A DNA stretch of 64,000 bases from Janthinobacterium sp. LM6 (GTDB taxonomy: Bacteria > Pseudomonadota > Gammaproteobacteria > Burkholderiales > Burkholderiaceae_D), in NCBI RefSeq assembly GCF_002002885.1, contig NZ_CP019510.1, positions 372,001-436,000 of the forward strand. The letters are read 5' to 3'. The first letter of the stretch is position 1, and every line of letters begins with the position of its first letter. Positions 37,566 to 45,986 of the stretch are shown here, one piece after another. The position numbers were made by a program, and so were the translations under genes. Below the pieces are notes generated by a model. It saw only the letters and a program-made list of their open reading frames with translations, was not told the DNA's origin and searched no databases.

Positions 37566-38690
37566 CTAGCGCGAGCCGCGGCGCGCGGCGAGGCGGTCCA
37601 GCATGCCCTTGACCGCTTCCATCTGCGTGCCGCTCTTGCGGTAGAAATCCGGGTCGATCGGATTGAGGCTGGTATAGCCCCAGAAATCCCAGCAGCCTTT
37701 CGGGTTGTACGGGTACACGGGGCTCGGTTCGGCCTGTGGATACAGCACGATGATCTTGTTGGCGTCTGCCACCTGGTTGTAGCCGGTGCTGGTATAGAAA
37801 CGGTCGCCGATGGCTTGCGTTGTTTGCAAACAGCCGTGGAAGACCACGTGCACGCGGCAGCTCTCGCTGTCGCAGGCTTTCGGGATGTAGGCGTAGCCGG
37901 TATTGTTCATGCTCGAGTATGCATTCTGGATGAAGCTGCGCTGATTGAAGGATATCAACTTGCCCGTCAGCGTGGTCGACGCGGGCTGCAGGTCCGGATA
38001 CAGGTGCTGCAGGATGTCGCGCGCCTGCACGAAGTCGCAGTCATTGATGAAGGGCGACGCCGTTACATCGCAAGCCTTGTCCTGGTTGTTGTCCGTGATG
38101 ATGGCATGGCCTGCGCCGACATTGTCGACGAAGCGGATCTGCTCCGCCGGCGTGCCCGCCAGCGCATAGAATTTTCCCACCTGTTCCACCACCGGCCGCG
38201 TCACGGTCTGGTCTTTCGTTCCGGTGAACAGATACACGCGCTGGCGTTTCAGGTTGGCCGTGTCGTCGATGAGACGGGCGCGCGCAAAATCGTTCGCCGC
38301 GCGCAGCAATTCGCTGGCCACGGGTGGCGCCACCTGCGAGCTGCCGGGATTCATGCAGGTGGTCAGGGCATTCGTCAGATAGGGAATGTAGGGGAAGCGG
38401 CCCGGTTGGCCCGAGCAGAAATACGGGCCGCCCGCGATGATGCCGGCGCCGGCCACTGTGGCCGAGTAGGCGACGGCAAACTGCGCCGCCATGAAGCCGC
38501 CCGAGGACAGGCCGGATACGGTAGTCTGGCTCAGGTCTGCCTGGTAGCCGGGCAGGGCGGGGGCGTCCCTGGTCGCGGCGGGCTTGGCGGCTTTGGCGGC
38601 CGTGGCGGCGAGCGCGCCGCCAGGCGCCAGGGTGAACAGGCTGGCGGCCAGCAGGGCGGTGGGTAATGCGGTCAGGTGCGGGAAGGGCAT
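37566..38690 (-). CDS. Secreted short-chain PHA depolymerase (type 2 catalytic domain)
   Basis: 374 residues with a signal peptide (MPFPHLTALPTALLAASLFT, cut near ALA). The lipase box is GLSSGGFMA at about residues 75-83. HGCLQTTQAIGDRFYTSTGYNQ is the oxyanion-hole/substrate region and the conserved CWDFWGY lies near the C-terminus. It hydrolyses polyhydroxybutyrate-type polyesters outside the cytoplasm. ATG 38690 is chosen over an ORF start at 38768 because it begins a clean signal peptide. It converges with gabD with only 6 bp between stops and no terminator visible. Confidence 0.85.
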   Translation of the reverse strand: MPFPHLTALPTALLAASLFTLAPGGALAATAAKAAKPAATRDAPALPGYQADLSQTTVSGLSSGGFMAAQFAVAYSATVAGAGIIAGGPYFCSGQPGRFPYIPYLTNALTTCMNPGSSQVAPPVASELLRAANDFARARLIDDTANLKRQRVYLFTGTKDQTVTRPVVEQVGKFYALAGTPAEQIRFVDNVGAGHAIITDNNQDKACDVTASPFINDCDFVQARDILQHLYPDLQPASTTLTGKLISFNQRSFIQNAYSSMNNTGYAYIPKACDSESCRVHVVFHGCLQTTQAIGDRFYTSTGYNQVADANKIIVLYPQAEPSPVYPYNPKGCWDFWGYTSLNPIDPDFYRKSGTQMEAVKGMLDRLAARRGSR

Positions 38691-38871
38691 GGCGACTCCA
38701 CAAGGCAAGAAATGGGATAGGAAGGCCGAGCATAGGTAAAAAAACTGTGCGCTGGGCAAGTACTGCACTATCGTTGATGTTGCTCAATCAATTGCTGTTG
38801 TTGTGGCCCTCATGCGCGCGCGCGGCGTTTGACATAGAATGGTTTTTTTCCGTTCAACCATGGTGCCCTTC

Positions 38872-39459
38872 ATGTCCAAGACCCTTGCCCAGCTGTTTGC
38901 GCTCACCACCCTTGCCGCCGGCGCTAGCCTGGCCATACCGGCCCATGCGGCCGAAACCGCCGCCGCCACGCCGGCCGCCTGCCCCGCCATTCTCAAGCAG
39001 ACCTTCAACCGCCTGCAGGATGAAGCGCCGCAAAACCTGTGCCAGTACGCGGGCAAGGTGGTGCTGGTGGTCAATACGGCCAGTTATTGTGGTTTTACCA
39101 ATCAATATGAAGGGCTCGAGGCGCTGTACGCCAAGTACGGCAGCAAGGGCCTGGTGGTGCTGGGCTTCCCGTCGAACGATTTCGGCAAGCAGGAGCCGGG
39201 CAACAGCAAGGAAATCGCCGATTTCTGCTACAACACCTATGGCGTGAAGTTTCCCATGTTCGCCAAATCGGTGGTCTCCGGCCCCGCGCCGAACCCGCTG
39301 TACGTGGATTTGATCAAGCAGACGGGCAAGACCCCGGCCTGGAATTTCCACAAATACCTGATCGATCGCCACGGTAAAGTGGTGGAAAGCTTCCCCAGCA
39401 AGGTGACGCCGGACGACAAGAAACTCGTTGGCGCGGTGGAAAAAGCGCTGGCGCTGTAA
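38872..39459 (+). CDS. Exported glutathione peroxidase-family protein
   Basis: 195 residues. A signal peptide is likely (MSKTLAQLFALTTLAAGASL, cut after AHA), so it should work in the periplasm. The catalytic residue is cysteine in NTASYCGFTNQYEGL, FPSNDFGKQEPG holds the conserved Gln, and TPAWNFHKYLID the Trp. It reduces hydroperoxides using thiols. ATG 38872 is preferred for the signal peptide; in-frame ATGs at 38839 and 38860 are alternatives and no start has a strong ribosome-binding site. A terminator follows. Confidence 0.87.
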   Translation: MSKTLAQLFALTTLAAGASLAIPAHAAETAAATPAACPAILKQTFNRLQDEAPQNLCQYAGKVVLVVNTASYCGFTNQYEGLEALYAKYGSKGLVVLGFPSNDFGKQEPGNSKEIADFCYNTYGVKFPMFAKSVVSGPAPNPLYVDLIKQTGKTPAWNFHKYLIDRHGKVVESFPSKVTPDDKKLVGAVEKALAL

Positions 39460-39472
39460 GTTGCCGAGACAC

Positions 39473-39500
39473 AAGCAGGCTTGATCGCCTGCTTTTTTTT
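39473..39500 (+). terminator. Rho-independent terminator after the glutathione peroxidase gene
   Basis: AAGCAGGC, TTGATC loop, GCCTGCTT and a run of T. It starts 14 bp after the stop codon. Confidence 0.9.
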
Positions 39501-39574
39501 AATGCCGCGCTTGTCGTCTTGCCATCATTGTCCTAAGCTGGTTGTTCGCGTTTGTCACAACAAAGGAGAACATC

Positions 39575-39934
39575 ATGGCGTATGTCGATGGATTTGTGGT
39601 ACCCGTACCGAAGGCCAAGCTCGATGCCTATCTGGCCATGTCGCGCAGTTGCGGCGCCGTCTGGCGCGAATATGGCGCGCTGGAATTTCGCGAATGCGTG
39701 GGCGACGATGTCAAGCCAGGCAAGCTGACCTCGTTCCCGCAAGCGGTGGACTTGCAGGATGGCGAAGTGGTGGTGTTTTCCTGGATCGTGTATGCGTCGC
39801 GCGCCAAGCGCGATGAAATCAACGACAAGGTTATGAAAGACCCGCGCCTGGCCGAGATGATGGATCCGGCCAAGCTGCCGTTTGATGGCAAGCGGATGAT
39901 CTACGGCGGTTATGAAATGCAGGTGGATCTCTAG
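39575..39934 (+). CDS. DUF1428 family protein
   Basis: A 119-residue protein with the DUF1428 (YbaA) pattern: MAYVDGFVVPVPK at the start, GALEFRECVGDDV in the middle and FDGKRMIYGGYE at the end. It has a ferredoxin-like/dimeric alpha-beta-barrel fold by family; its function is not known. ATG 39575 follows AAAGGAGAACATC, a good ribosome-binding site, which excludes a longer frame from 39542. A palindromic repeat begins 4 bp after the stop. Confidence 0.9.
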   Translation: MAYVDGFVVPVPKAKLDAYLAMSRSCGAVWREYGALEFRECVGDDVKPGKLTSFPQAVDLQDGEVVVFSWIVYASRAKRDEINDKVMKDPRLAEMMDPAKLPFDGKRMIYGGYEMQVDL

Positions 39935-39937
39935 CGG

Positions 39938-40022
39938 CTGAAACAGTCCATGGCGGCGTTGCAGTGCCTCGTCGTGCAGTTGCACTGCCTTCGGCAATGC
40001 GCCTTGCCCTGAACGGTTTCAG
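39938..40022. repeat. 85-bp dispersed palindromic repeat, copy 1
   Basis: It begins CTGAAACAGTCCATGGCGGC and ends GCGCCTTGCCCTGAAC followed by GGTTTCAG. In the opposite orientation it matches the copy at 44325-44411, with near-identical arms (TTCAGGGCAAGGCGC and GCAACGCCGCCATGGAC) and a more variable core. It lies between convergent genes, and its last bases supply the TGA stop of pabB (40021-40019). Confidence 0.75.
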
Positions 40023-41863
40023 GCGCTAGCGATAATATGTGCCGGCAGCGCCCCGCGCAGCGCGTTGCATACGACAATCGCTTCGGCCTGCGCCAGCATG
40101 GTCCGCGTGATGATGGTTTCCTGCGCGTCCCAGGCGGGATCGGCCAGCATGGCGGCGCGTTGCACGCCGGGCAGCAGGCCGCAGGACAGGGGCGGCGTAT
40201 GCCAGCGGCCATCGAGGCGGACGAAGACATTGCTGCGCCCGCCTTCCGTCAGTTCGCCCCGTTCGTTAAAGAACAGCATGTCGAAGCCGCCTTGTGCTTC
40301 GGCTGCGCGCCAGGCCGCGTCGTAGCGTGCGCGCACGCTGCTCTTGTGACGCAGGAACAGGTCGCCGGCAGTCGTGGCGTCGGGCGCCAGCAGGATGGTT
40401 ACCGTGTCCGGCAAGGCGGTGAGTGCACCGCTTTGCGTCGTGAACTGGCCATCCTGGCGCAGCGCCAGGCGCAGGCGGAAGGGCGCGTCGTCGGAGCGCG
40501 CCGCGCAGGCCGCCTGCAGCTCGGCGCGCGCGGCACTGTCACTCCAGGCAAAACCGAAGTAGGCGCAGGAGGCGGCCAGGCGCGCCAGGTGGCGCTCTTG
40601 CTGGCGGCAGCCATCGGCACGGCTGGCGTGCAGGGTCTCGAACAGTTCGAAGTCATTCGCCAGCCCCGTCAGGAAGCGGGCCTTGAGCTGGCATTCCGCA
40701 AATTCCTCCTGCGGGTCGCTGTCGAGGACGATGCCGGCGCCCACGCCCATCTCGCCGCGCCGGATGCCGCCAGGGCCAGCCGGCAGCAAGGCCAGGGTGC
40801 GGATCGGCACGGACATGCAGAAGTCGCCCACCGCGTTGGCAGCGCCGGCGGCGGGAGGGTCGAACCAGCCGATGGCGCCCGTGTAGATGCCGCGCGGCGC
40901 TTCTTCCAGTTCGGCGATGATTTCCATGGTGCGGCGTTTCGGTGCACCCGTGATCGAGCCGCACGGGTACAAGGCCTGGAAGATGTCGGCCAGGCTGGCA
41001 TCGCCGCGCAAACGCGCCTGCACGGTGGAGGTCATTTGCAGCACGCTGCTGTAGCGTGTCACCTCGAACAGGGCCGGTACCTTGACGGAGCCCGTGACGG
41101 CGATGCGGCCGATGTCGTTGCGCAGCAGGTCGACGATCATCAGGTTTTCCGCGCGGTTTTTCGGATCATGGGCCAGGGCGGCGGCGCGGCGTGCGTTTTC
41201 TTCCATTTGCTCAGGCGGTGCGGCCGGCGCCGTGCCTTTCATGGGACGCGCCATCAACTCGCCTTGCGCATGGCGCACGAACAGCTCCGGCGACAGCGAC
41301 AGCAGGGCGCCGCCATCGGGCAGCATCACCAGCGCGCCGTAGGGCACGGGCTGGCGCGCGCGCAGCCGCGCATACAGGGCCAGGGGCGAGCCGAAGGCGT
41401 CGAAGCGCAAGCGATACGTATAGTTGACCTGATAAGTGTCGCCGGCCACGATGTAGTCGTGGATGCGTTGCAGCGCTTGCGTAAATTGCGTCTGGTCGAC
41501 GTTCGCGCGGATCTCGGCCACGCCGGCCGGCGCGGCGTCGGCGTGGACACGCGCGTCCAGCCATTGCGCCACCTCGTCCTGCGACAGCTGCGTGCAATGG
41601 TCGAAGACGAGTACTTGCGCCAGCGGCGGCGCGTTGACGCCTGCCGCGCGCGGCGGCATGGCCAGCAAATGCGCCCCCAGCTCGTAGCTGCACACGCTGA
41701 CGGCGTACTGGCCGCGATTTAAGGCGTCTTGCAGGCCTTCGAGCAGCTCGGGCCAGGCCCGTCCCTCGGTGCACTGCAAGACCGCCGCCAGGCCCGTGTA
41801 CAGGCGCGAACCGGCGCCCGGGGTGCTGGCGTCGTCGAGCAGGGCGAAACAGTCGGTGTGCAT
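40019..41863 (-). CDS. pabB: Aminodeoxychorismate synthase I fused to aminodeoxychorismate lyase (PabB-PabC)
   Basis: 614 residues. Residues about 1-390 form the chorismate-binding PabB part: ENARRAAALAHDPKNRAENLMIVDLLRNDIG is present (shown in part as AENLMIVDLLRND), with YPCGSITGAPKRRTMEII and GEMGVGAGIVLDSD. Residues about 410-614 are a class IV aminotransferase-like PabC part with FELFETLHA, the PLP lysine in LRHKSSVRARYD and LTEGGRSNVFV. The fusion makes 4-amino-4-deoxychorismate and then p-aminobenzoate for folate. The glutaminase PabA is not in the window. Its stop codon lies in a repeat. Confidence 0.9.
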   Translation of the reverse strand: MHTDCFALLDDASTPGAGSRLYTGLAAVLQCTEGRAWPELLEGLQDALNRGQYAVSVCSYELGAHLLAMPPRAAGVNAPPLAQVLVFDHCTQLSQDEVAQWLDARVHADAAPAGVAEIRANVDQTQFTQALQRIHDYIVAGDTYQVNYTYRLRFDAFGSPLALYARLRARQPVPYGALVMLPDGGALLSLSPELFVRHAQGELMARPMKGTAPAAPPEQMEENARRAAALAHDPKNRAENLMIVDLLRNDIGRIAVTGSVKVPALFEVTRYSSVLQMTSTVQARLRGDASLADIFQALYPCGSITGAPKRRTMEIIAELEEAPRGIYTGAIGWFDPPAAGAANAVGDFCMSVPIRTLALLPAGPGGIRRGEMGVGAGIVLDSDPQEEFAECQLKARFLTGLANDFELFETLHASRADGCRQQERHLARLAASCAYFGFAWSDSAARAELQAACAARSDDAPFRLRLALRQDGQFTTQSGALTALPDTVTILLAPDATTAGDLFLRHKSSVRARYDAAWRAAEAQGGFDMLFFNERGELTEGGRSNVFVRLDGRWHTPPLSCGLLPGVQRAAMLADPAWDAQETIITRTMLAQAEAIVVCNALRGALPAHIIASA

Positions 41864-41884
41864 GGGGACAGCCGCGGCGGTGAC

Positions 41885-42460
41885 TTACCCCAGCAGCATG
41901 GCGATTTGCAGCGCCGCTTCCTGGGATGGATTGATCTTGAAGCCGCTCTTGGCGTAGCGATGCCAGCGTCCGATGACGAAGCCGACGATCAGGGTGGCGC
42001 GCGCCGCCACTTCGCTTTCTTTGCCATGGCCTTCGGCGGCGGCCACGCGCAAGGCCTGCTTGAGCGCCAGTTCCACGCGGTCGTAGAACTGGTTCATGCG
42101 CACTTGCAGGCGCTCGTCCTCATTGACCAGCGCATCGCCGATCAATACACGCGTCATGCCCGGATTGCTGATGGCGAAATTGAGCAGCATGCCGATGATG
42201 TCGCGCGTTTGCGTCATGCCGTCGCTGTGCTTTTCCGCGATCTGGTTGATCAGGCCGAAAACGCTCGACTCGATGAATTCGATCAGCCCTTCGAACATTT
42301 GCGCCTTGCTGGCGAAATGACGGTACAGGGCCGCTTCCGACACGGCCAGTCTGGCCGCCAGTGCGGCAGTGGTGATCTTTTCGCCTTTCGGCTGCTCCAG
42401 CATTGCGGCGAGGGCCTGAAGAATTTGTAGCCTGCGTTGGCCCGGCGGTGTGCTTGCCAT
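41885..42460 (-). CDS. slmA: Nucleoid occlusion factor SlmA (TetR family)
   Basis: A 191-residue TetR-family protein. The HTH is ITTAALAARLAVSEAALYRHFASKAQMF, of which AALYRHFASKAQMFEGLIEF and the following SSVFGLINQI are strongly SlmA-like. SlmA binds chromosomal SBS sites and blocks FtsZ rings over the nucleoid. ATG 42460 follows ACAAGAGAAAAT; a longer frame to 42541 lacks such a site and adds a non-homologous N-terminus. It is downstream of a HAD gene with a 100-bp hairpin-containing gap. Confidence 0.9.
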   Translation of the reverse strand: MASTPPGQRRLQILQALAAMLEQPKGEKITTAALAARLAVSEAALYRHFASKAQMFEGLIEFIESSVFGLINQIAEKHSDGMTQTRDIIGMLLNFAISNPGMTRVLIGDALVNEDERLQVRMNQFYDRVELALKQALRVAAAEGHGKESEVAARATLIVGFVIGRWHRYAKSGFKINPSQEAALQIAMLLG

Positions 42461-42527
42461 ATTTTCTCTTGTCGTTAAAAAAAATGCTGCCTTGATGGGG
42501 AGGTCCGTCACCGCCGCTAGCGGTGCG

Positions 42528-42549
42528 GCTTCCGGCGTCAACCGGAAGC
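42528..42549 (-). promoter_or_regulatory. Hairpin between the HAD phosphatase gene and slmA
   Basis: GCTTCCGG, 6-nt loop, CCGGAAGC. A second, smaller inverted repeat (CCGCTAGCGG) lies at 42513-42523. There is no T-run, so it is more likely an mRNA-stability or attenuation element than a full terminator. Confidence 0.5.
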
Positions 42550-42562
42550 CCAGGAGTCCCCT

Positions 42563-43291
42563 TCAACGCAGACGGTGAAGGCGGCGTGCTAAATGCCGGA
42601 CAGATTTTACTTTGACATCGACGTAAGCGGGGCGATTTAACGCCTTGGGCAACTTCGCCACGCCGATCGGATCCGCCATTTTCAGGTATTGCGTGACCCA
42701 TGCCGTGCGCAGGCCCAGTTTTTTCGCACCCTTCAGGTTGGCCAGGGTGTCTTCCACCAGGATGCAGCGGCCAGGGCGGATCTGGTGCTTGCGCATCAGT
42801 TTGCGCAGCATCAGGGTCGATGGCTTGGGCCGCAGCTGGCGGTGCACATGCATCGCCTCGATGGCGATATGCTGCGAAAAATGCTGGCGCAAGCCCAGGT
42901 GGCGCATCACGTCGCTCGAATAGCGCAGCGGCGCGTTGGTGAGTAAAATTTTACGGCCAGGCAGGCGTTTGAGTAAAGCCCCCAGCCCCCGCTCGGCGCG
43001 TATCATGGCGCGCAAATCGTCGAACGCGTGCGTCTCGTGCAAAAAATGCGCTGCCTGTACCTGATGGTGCTTGACCATGCCCAGCAAGGTGGCCCCATAG
43101 CGGCGCCAGTAGGCCGCGCGCGCCGCATTGACGATGGCGTCGTCGGCCGGCGTCACGCCGTCGCCCAGCACGCGGGCAATATACGTGTTCATATTGGCCG
43201 TGATGGTGGGGAAGATGGCGTGCGAGGCATTGTGCAGCGTGTTGTCGAGGTCAAACAGCCAGACCGGCGACGAGCGGTTAAGATGGGACAC
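42563..43291 (-). CDS. HAD-superfamily pyrimidine 5'-nucleotidase-like hydrolase
   Basis: About 242 residues. Motif I is WLFDLDNTLHNAS at the N-terminus, motif II is LLTNAPLRYS and the late acidic motif is CILVEDTLANLKGAKKLG. This is the pyrimidine 5'-nucleotidase/YjjG-SDT1 type that often precedes slmA and argB in betaproteobacteria. The start is uncertain: no ATG is suitably placed, so I use GTG 43291 (VSHLNRS), with TTG 43342 and GTG 43297 as alternatives. The start is only tens of bases from the divergent gene. Confidence 0.82.
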   Translation of the reverse strand: MSHLNRSSPVWLFDLDNTLHNASHAIFPTITANMNTYIARVLGDGVTPADDAIVNAARAAYWRRYGATLLGMVKHHQVQAAHFLHETHAFDDLRAMIRAERGLGALLKRLPGRKILLTNAPLRYSSDVMRHLGLRQHFSQHIAIEAMHVHRQLRPKPSTLMLRKLMRKHQIRPGRCILVEDTLANLKGAKKLGLRTAWVTQYLKMADPIGVAKLPKALNRPAYVDVKVKSVRHLARRLHRLR

Positions 43292-43314
43292 AGGCACAGG
43301 AGTCTTTAGGCAAG

Positions 43315-44262
43315 ATGATAAGCAAGATGAAAAATTCAACAATCAGGAAAACCATGCGACGCCAGATTATAGTGATGTTTTGCGGATTATTCTTGCTGCC
43401 GTTGCCGGCGGCCTTTGCCGAAGCGCCACCCGCGGCGCAAAACCGGGGCGCCCTGTTCAGGGTTCAGGACGCCAGCCACACCCTGTATCTGTTTGGCACC
43501 ATCCACGTCGGCGCGCCCGATTTCTATCCGCTCGAGCCGACCGTGACGCAGGCGCTGCACCAGGCTGGCGCGCTGGCACTGGAGATCGATCCCGGCGCCG
43601 ACCCGCGCGCCGCCCTGGGCGCCGTGCTGAAGTACGGCATGGAGGCGCCGGGCAGCCAAGTGCCGCTTGATTGCCGCCAGACCCTGGCGCCGCGCCTGGC
43701 CCCGCTGTTGCAAAAATACGGCATTCCAGCCGAGTCGGTGGCGCCGATGAAGCCGTGGATGCTGGCCAGCATGCTGGCCATCGGCGAGTTTTCCACGCTC
43801 GGCTACCGTTCCGACCTGGCCGTCGACAATTATCTGTCGCAGCAGGCCAAGGCGCGCAAGATCCCCGTGCTGGAACTCGAGTCGATGGAAGGCCAGATGG
43901 CGCTGTTCGGCGCGATGACGCCGCTTGAGCAGTGCCGCTTCCTGGAAGACGGCGTGGCGTCGATCGAGGACCAGGAGCAAAGCCAGGAAGCGCGCGAGAT
44001 CGCCAACGCCTGGCGCACGGCCGATGCCGCCGCCTTCGACAGGCTGGCCGCCAAGGCCGCGACAGACCCGTCGTTTGCAGCCCAGTTCGTGCAAAAGGTG
44101 TTGCTGGATGGCCGCAACCCGGCCCTGGCCGACGGCATCGCCAAACTCCTGGCGCGCGAAAAGTCCAGCCTGGCCGCCATCGGCGTGCTGCACCTGGTGG
44201 GAACGAAAAGCGTGCCGGATTTATTGCGTCAGAAGGGCTTGAAGGTCGAGCGGGTGTATTAA
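43315..44262 (+). CDS. TraB/GumN (TIKI-like) family protein
   Basis: Up to 315 residues. A signal peptide follows a basic start (MRRQIIVMFCGLFLLPLPAA, cut near AFA). The first conserved motif is YLFGTIHVG near residue 60, ALALEIDPG follows, and SLAAIGVLHLVG is the second GxxH-type motif near the C-terminus. These His/Glu residues match the metal site proposed for the TraB/TIKI metalloprotease superfamily. The natural substrate in bacteria is unknown. Starts at 43315, 43327 and 43354 are all in frame. Confidence 0.85.
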   Translation: MISKMKNSTIRKTMRRQIIVMFCGLFLLPLPAAFAEAPPAAQNRGALFRVQDASHTLYLFGTIHVGAPDFYPLEPTVTQALHQAGALALEIDPGADPRAALGAVLKYGMEAPGSQVPLDCRQTLAPRLAPLLQKYGIPAESVAPMKPWMLASMLAIGEFSTLGYRSDLAVDNYLSQQAKARKIPVLELESMEGQMALFGAMTPLEQCRFLEDGVASIEDQEQSQEAREIANAWRTADAAAFDRLAAKAATDPSFAAQFVQKVLLDGRNPALADGIAKLLAREKSSLAAIGVLHLVGTKSVPDLLRQKGLKVERVY

Positions 44263-44324
44263 GTTTGGCAAGCAGGCAGCAAGGGTGCCGTAGCTTAGCC
44301 GCGCAACAAACGGCGGCAGAGTAG

Positions 44325-44411
44325 ATGAAAAGTGTTCAGGGCAAGGCGCCGAGCCGAAGACAGTACGCATGTACGGCGAGGCGAGGCAACGCCGCCATGG
44401 ACATTTTTCAG
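44325..44411. repeat. Dispersed palindromic repeat, copy 2
   Basis: 87 bp, starting ATGAAAAGTGTTCAGGGCAA and ending CCATGGACATTTTTCAG, with a GTACGCATGTAC core that is itself palindromic. It matches the inverse of 39938-40022. It lies between the TraB/GumN gene and tRNA-Thr. This type of extragenic repeat is, to my knowledge, widespread in proteobacterial genomes. Confidence 0.75.
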
Positions 44412-44428
44412 ATACGGGGATAAATCGA

Positions 44429-44503
<75 letters not shown>

Positions 44504-44568
44504 AAATTAAAAGCGGCGCCAGGTGATCTGCGCCGCCAAACTACTCGCTGTCATGCATTGCGATTTTT

Positions 44569-45492
44569 TTAGTGCGAACGGATCATAGTACCAAAAGCCT
44601 GCTCGGTCAACACTTCCAGCAATAATGAGTGTTCGATGCGGCCGTCGATGATGTGCACCGTGTTGACGCCGGACTTGGCGGCGTCGAGCGCGGACGAGAT
44701 CTTCGGCAGCATGCCGCCCGAGATCGTGCCATCGGCGAACATCTCGTCGATTTCGCGCGCGGACAGGTCGGTCACCAGGTTGCCCTGCTTGTCCTGGACG
44801 CCGGCGATGTTGGTCATCATGATCAGCTTTTCCGCTTTCAGGATTTCCGCGATCTTGCCCGCTACCACGTCGGCGTTGATGTTGTAGGCCTGGCCATCCT
44901 GGCCGAAACCGATCGGCGAAATGATGGGAATGAAGGCGTCGTCCTGCAGCGCCTTGACGACGGCCGGGTTGATCGCGTCGATCTCGCCGACGAAGCCGAT
45001 GTCGAGGAATTCGCCCGGATGTTCGCGGTCCGGCATCTGCATCTTGCGCGCGCGGATCAAGCCGCCATCCTTGCCCGTCAGGCCCACAGCCTGGCCGCCG
45101 TAATGGTTGATCAGCATGACGATATCCTGCTGCACTTCGCCACCCAGCACCCACTCCACCACTTCCATGGTTTCTTCGTCGGTGATGCGCATGCCTTGCA
45201 CGAAGGTGCCTTGCTTGCCGATTTTTTTCAGCGCGTTGTCGATTTGCGGTCCGCCGCCGTGCACCACGACCGGGTTCATGCCGACCAGCTTGAGCAGGAT
45301 GACGTCGCGCGCGAAGCCGTGTTTCAGGCGTTCGTCCGTCATGGCATTGCCACCGTATTTGATGACGATGGTCTTGCCATGGAAATTGCGGATGTAGGGG
45401 AGGGCCTCGGCCAGAATCTGCGCCTTGATTTGCGGCGACACCGCCGTCAAGTCGTCATTCATGTCCAGGTTCAAGTTAGCTAGTTGATTCAT
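44569..45492 (-). CDS. argB: Acetylglutamate kinase
   Basis: A 307-residue amino-acid kinase. [11 protein letters not shown] (lysine-glycine-glycine phosphate site), [14 protein letters not shown] and [19 protein letters not shown] are diagnostic of ArgB. It phosphorylates N-acetylglutamate, the second step of arginine synthesis, and is usually feedback-inhibited by arginine. ATG 45492 gives a short leader before [11 protein letters not shown] 45462 is an alternative. Arginine is also a precursor of polyamines, but no link to the polyamine cluster is visible. Confidence 0.96.
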   Translation of the reverse strand: MNQLANLNLDMNDDLTAVSPQIKAQILAEALPYIRNFHGKTIVIKYGGNAMTDERLKHGFARDVILLKLVGMNPVVVHGGGPQIDNALKKIGKQGTFVQGMRITDEETMEVVEWVLGGEVQQDIVMLINHYGGQAVGLTGKDGGLIRARKMQMPDREHPGEFLDIGFVGEIDAINPAVVKALQDDAFIPIISPIGFGQDGQAYNINADVVAGKIAEILKAEKLIMMTNIAGVQDKQGNLVTDLSAREIDEMFADGTISGGMLPKISSALDAAKSGVNTVHIIDGRIEHSLLLEVLTEQAFGTMIRSH

Positions 45493-45693
45493 GGCGAGTC
45501 CGGAAAATAGATTTGTGGGATTTTACAGGGAAGAAGAAAATCTTGGAGGCATTATAGGGCGATCTTGTTGTATTTTCCCTGATGATCCTATAGTCTGGCC
45601 CGATATGCTCCCCAGCCAGCCCTTTTACTGCCCGTTACATCTGCGTCGCATCCCGGCGCGGCAGGACACACACTTGCCAATTCAAACACAGCC

Positions 45694-45891
45694 ATGAGCC
45701 AGTGCAGCCTGTGCGGCGCCACCTTCCAGTGTGGCCAGCTCGATCCGGACGCCAAGGAACCTTGCTGGTGCATCGCCCTGCCGCCGGCCGTTCCCGTGCC
45801 CGGCAGCGCCGCCGCGGGCTGCTGGTGCCCGGCCTGCCTGCAAGAGCGCATCGCCGCCTTGACCCCTGCGGCGGCAACGCCAGCCAAATAA
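45694..45891 (+). CDS. Cysteine-rich CWC family protein
   Basis: 65 residues. The pattern CSLCGATFQCG...PCWC...CWCPACL has eight cysteines, matching the small cysteine-rich CWC family, probably a zinc-binding domain. The function is unknown. The ATG 45694 has no strong ribosome-binding site, so expression may be low or the start may differ. A hybrid kinase gene follows after 95 bp. Confidence 0.8.
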   Translation: MSQCSLCGATFQCGQLDPDAKEPCWCIALPPAVPVPGSAAAGCWCPACLQERIAALTPAAATPAK

Positions 45892-45986
45892 GCGCATCGG
45901 CGCGCTTTTTCCTTTGCAAAAGACCTTGCATTTTGTAGGGGAATACGTTCAGACTTCGATTTTTAAGAATTTCTTATAGGAAAGTT

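Noticed and set aside
38872..39459. Selenocysteine in the glutathione peroxidase
   Set aside because: The catalytic codon is TGT (Cys) in NTASYCGF; no in-frame TGA or SECIS-like need.
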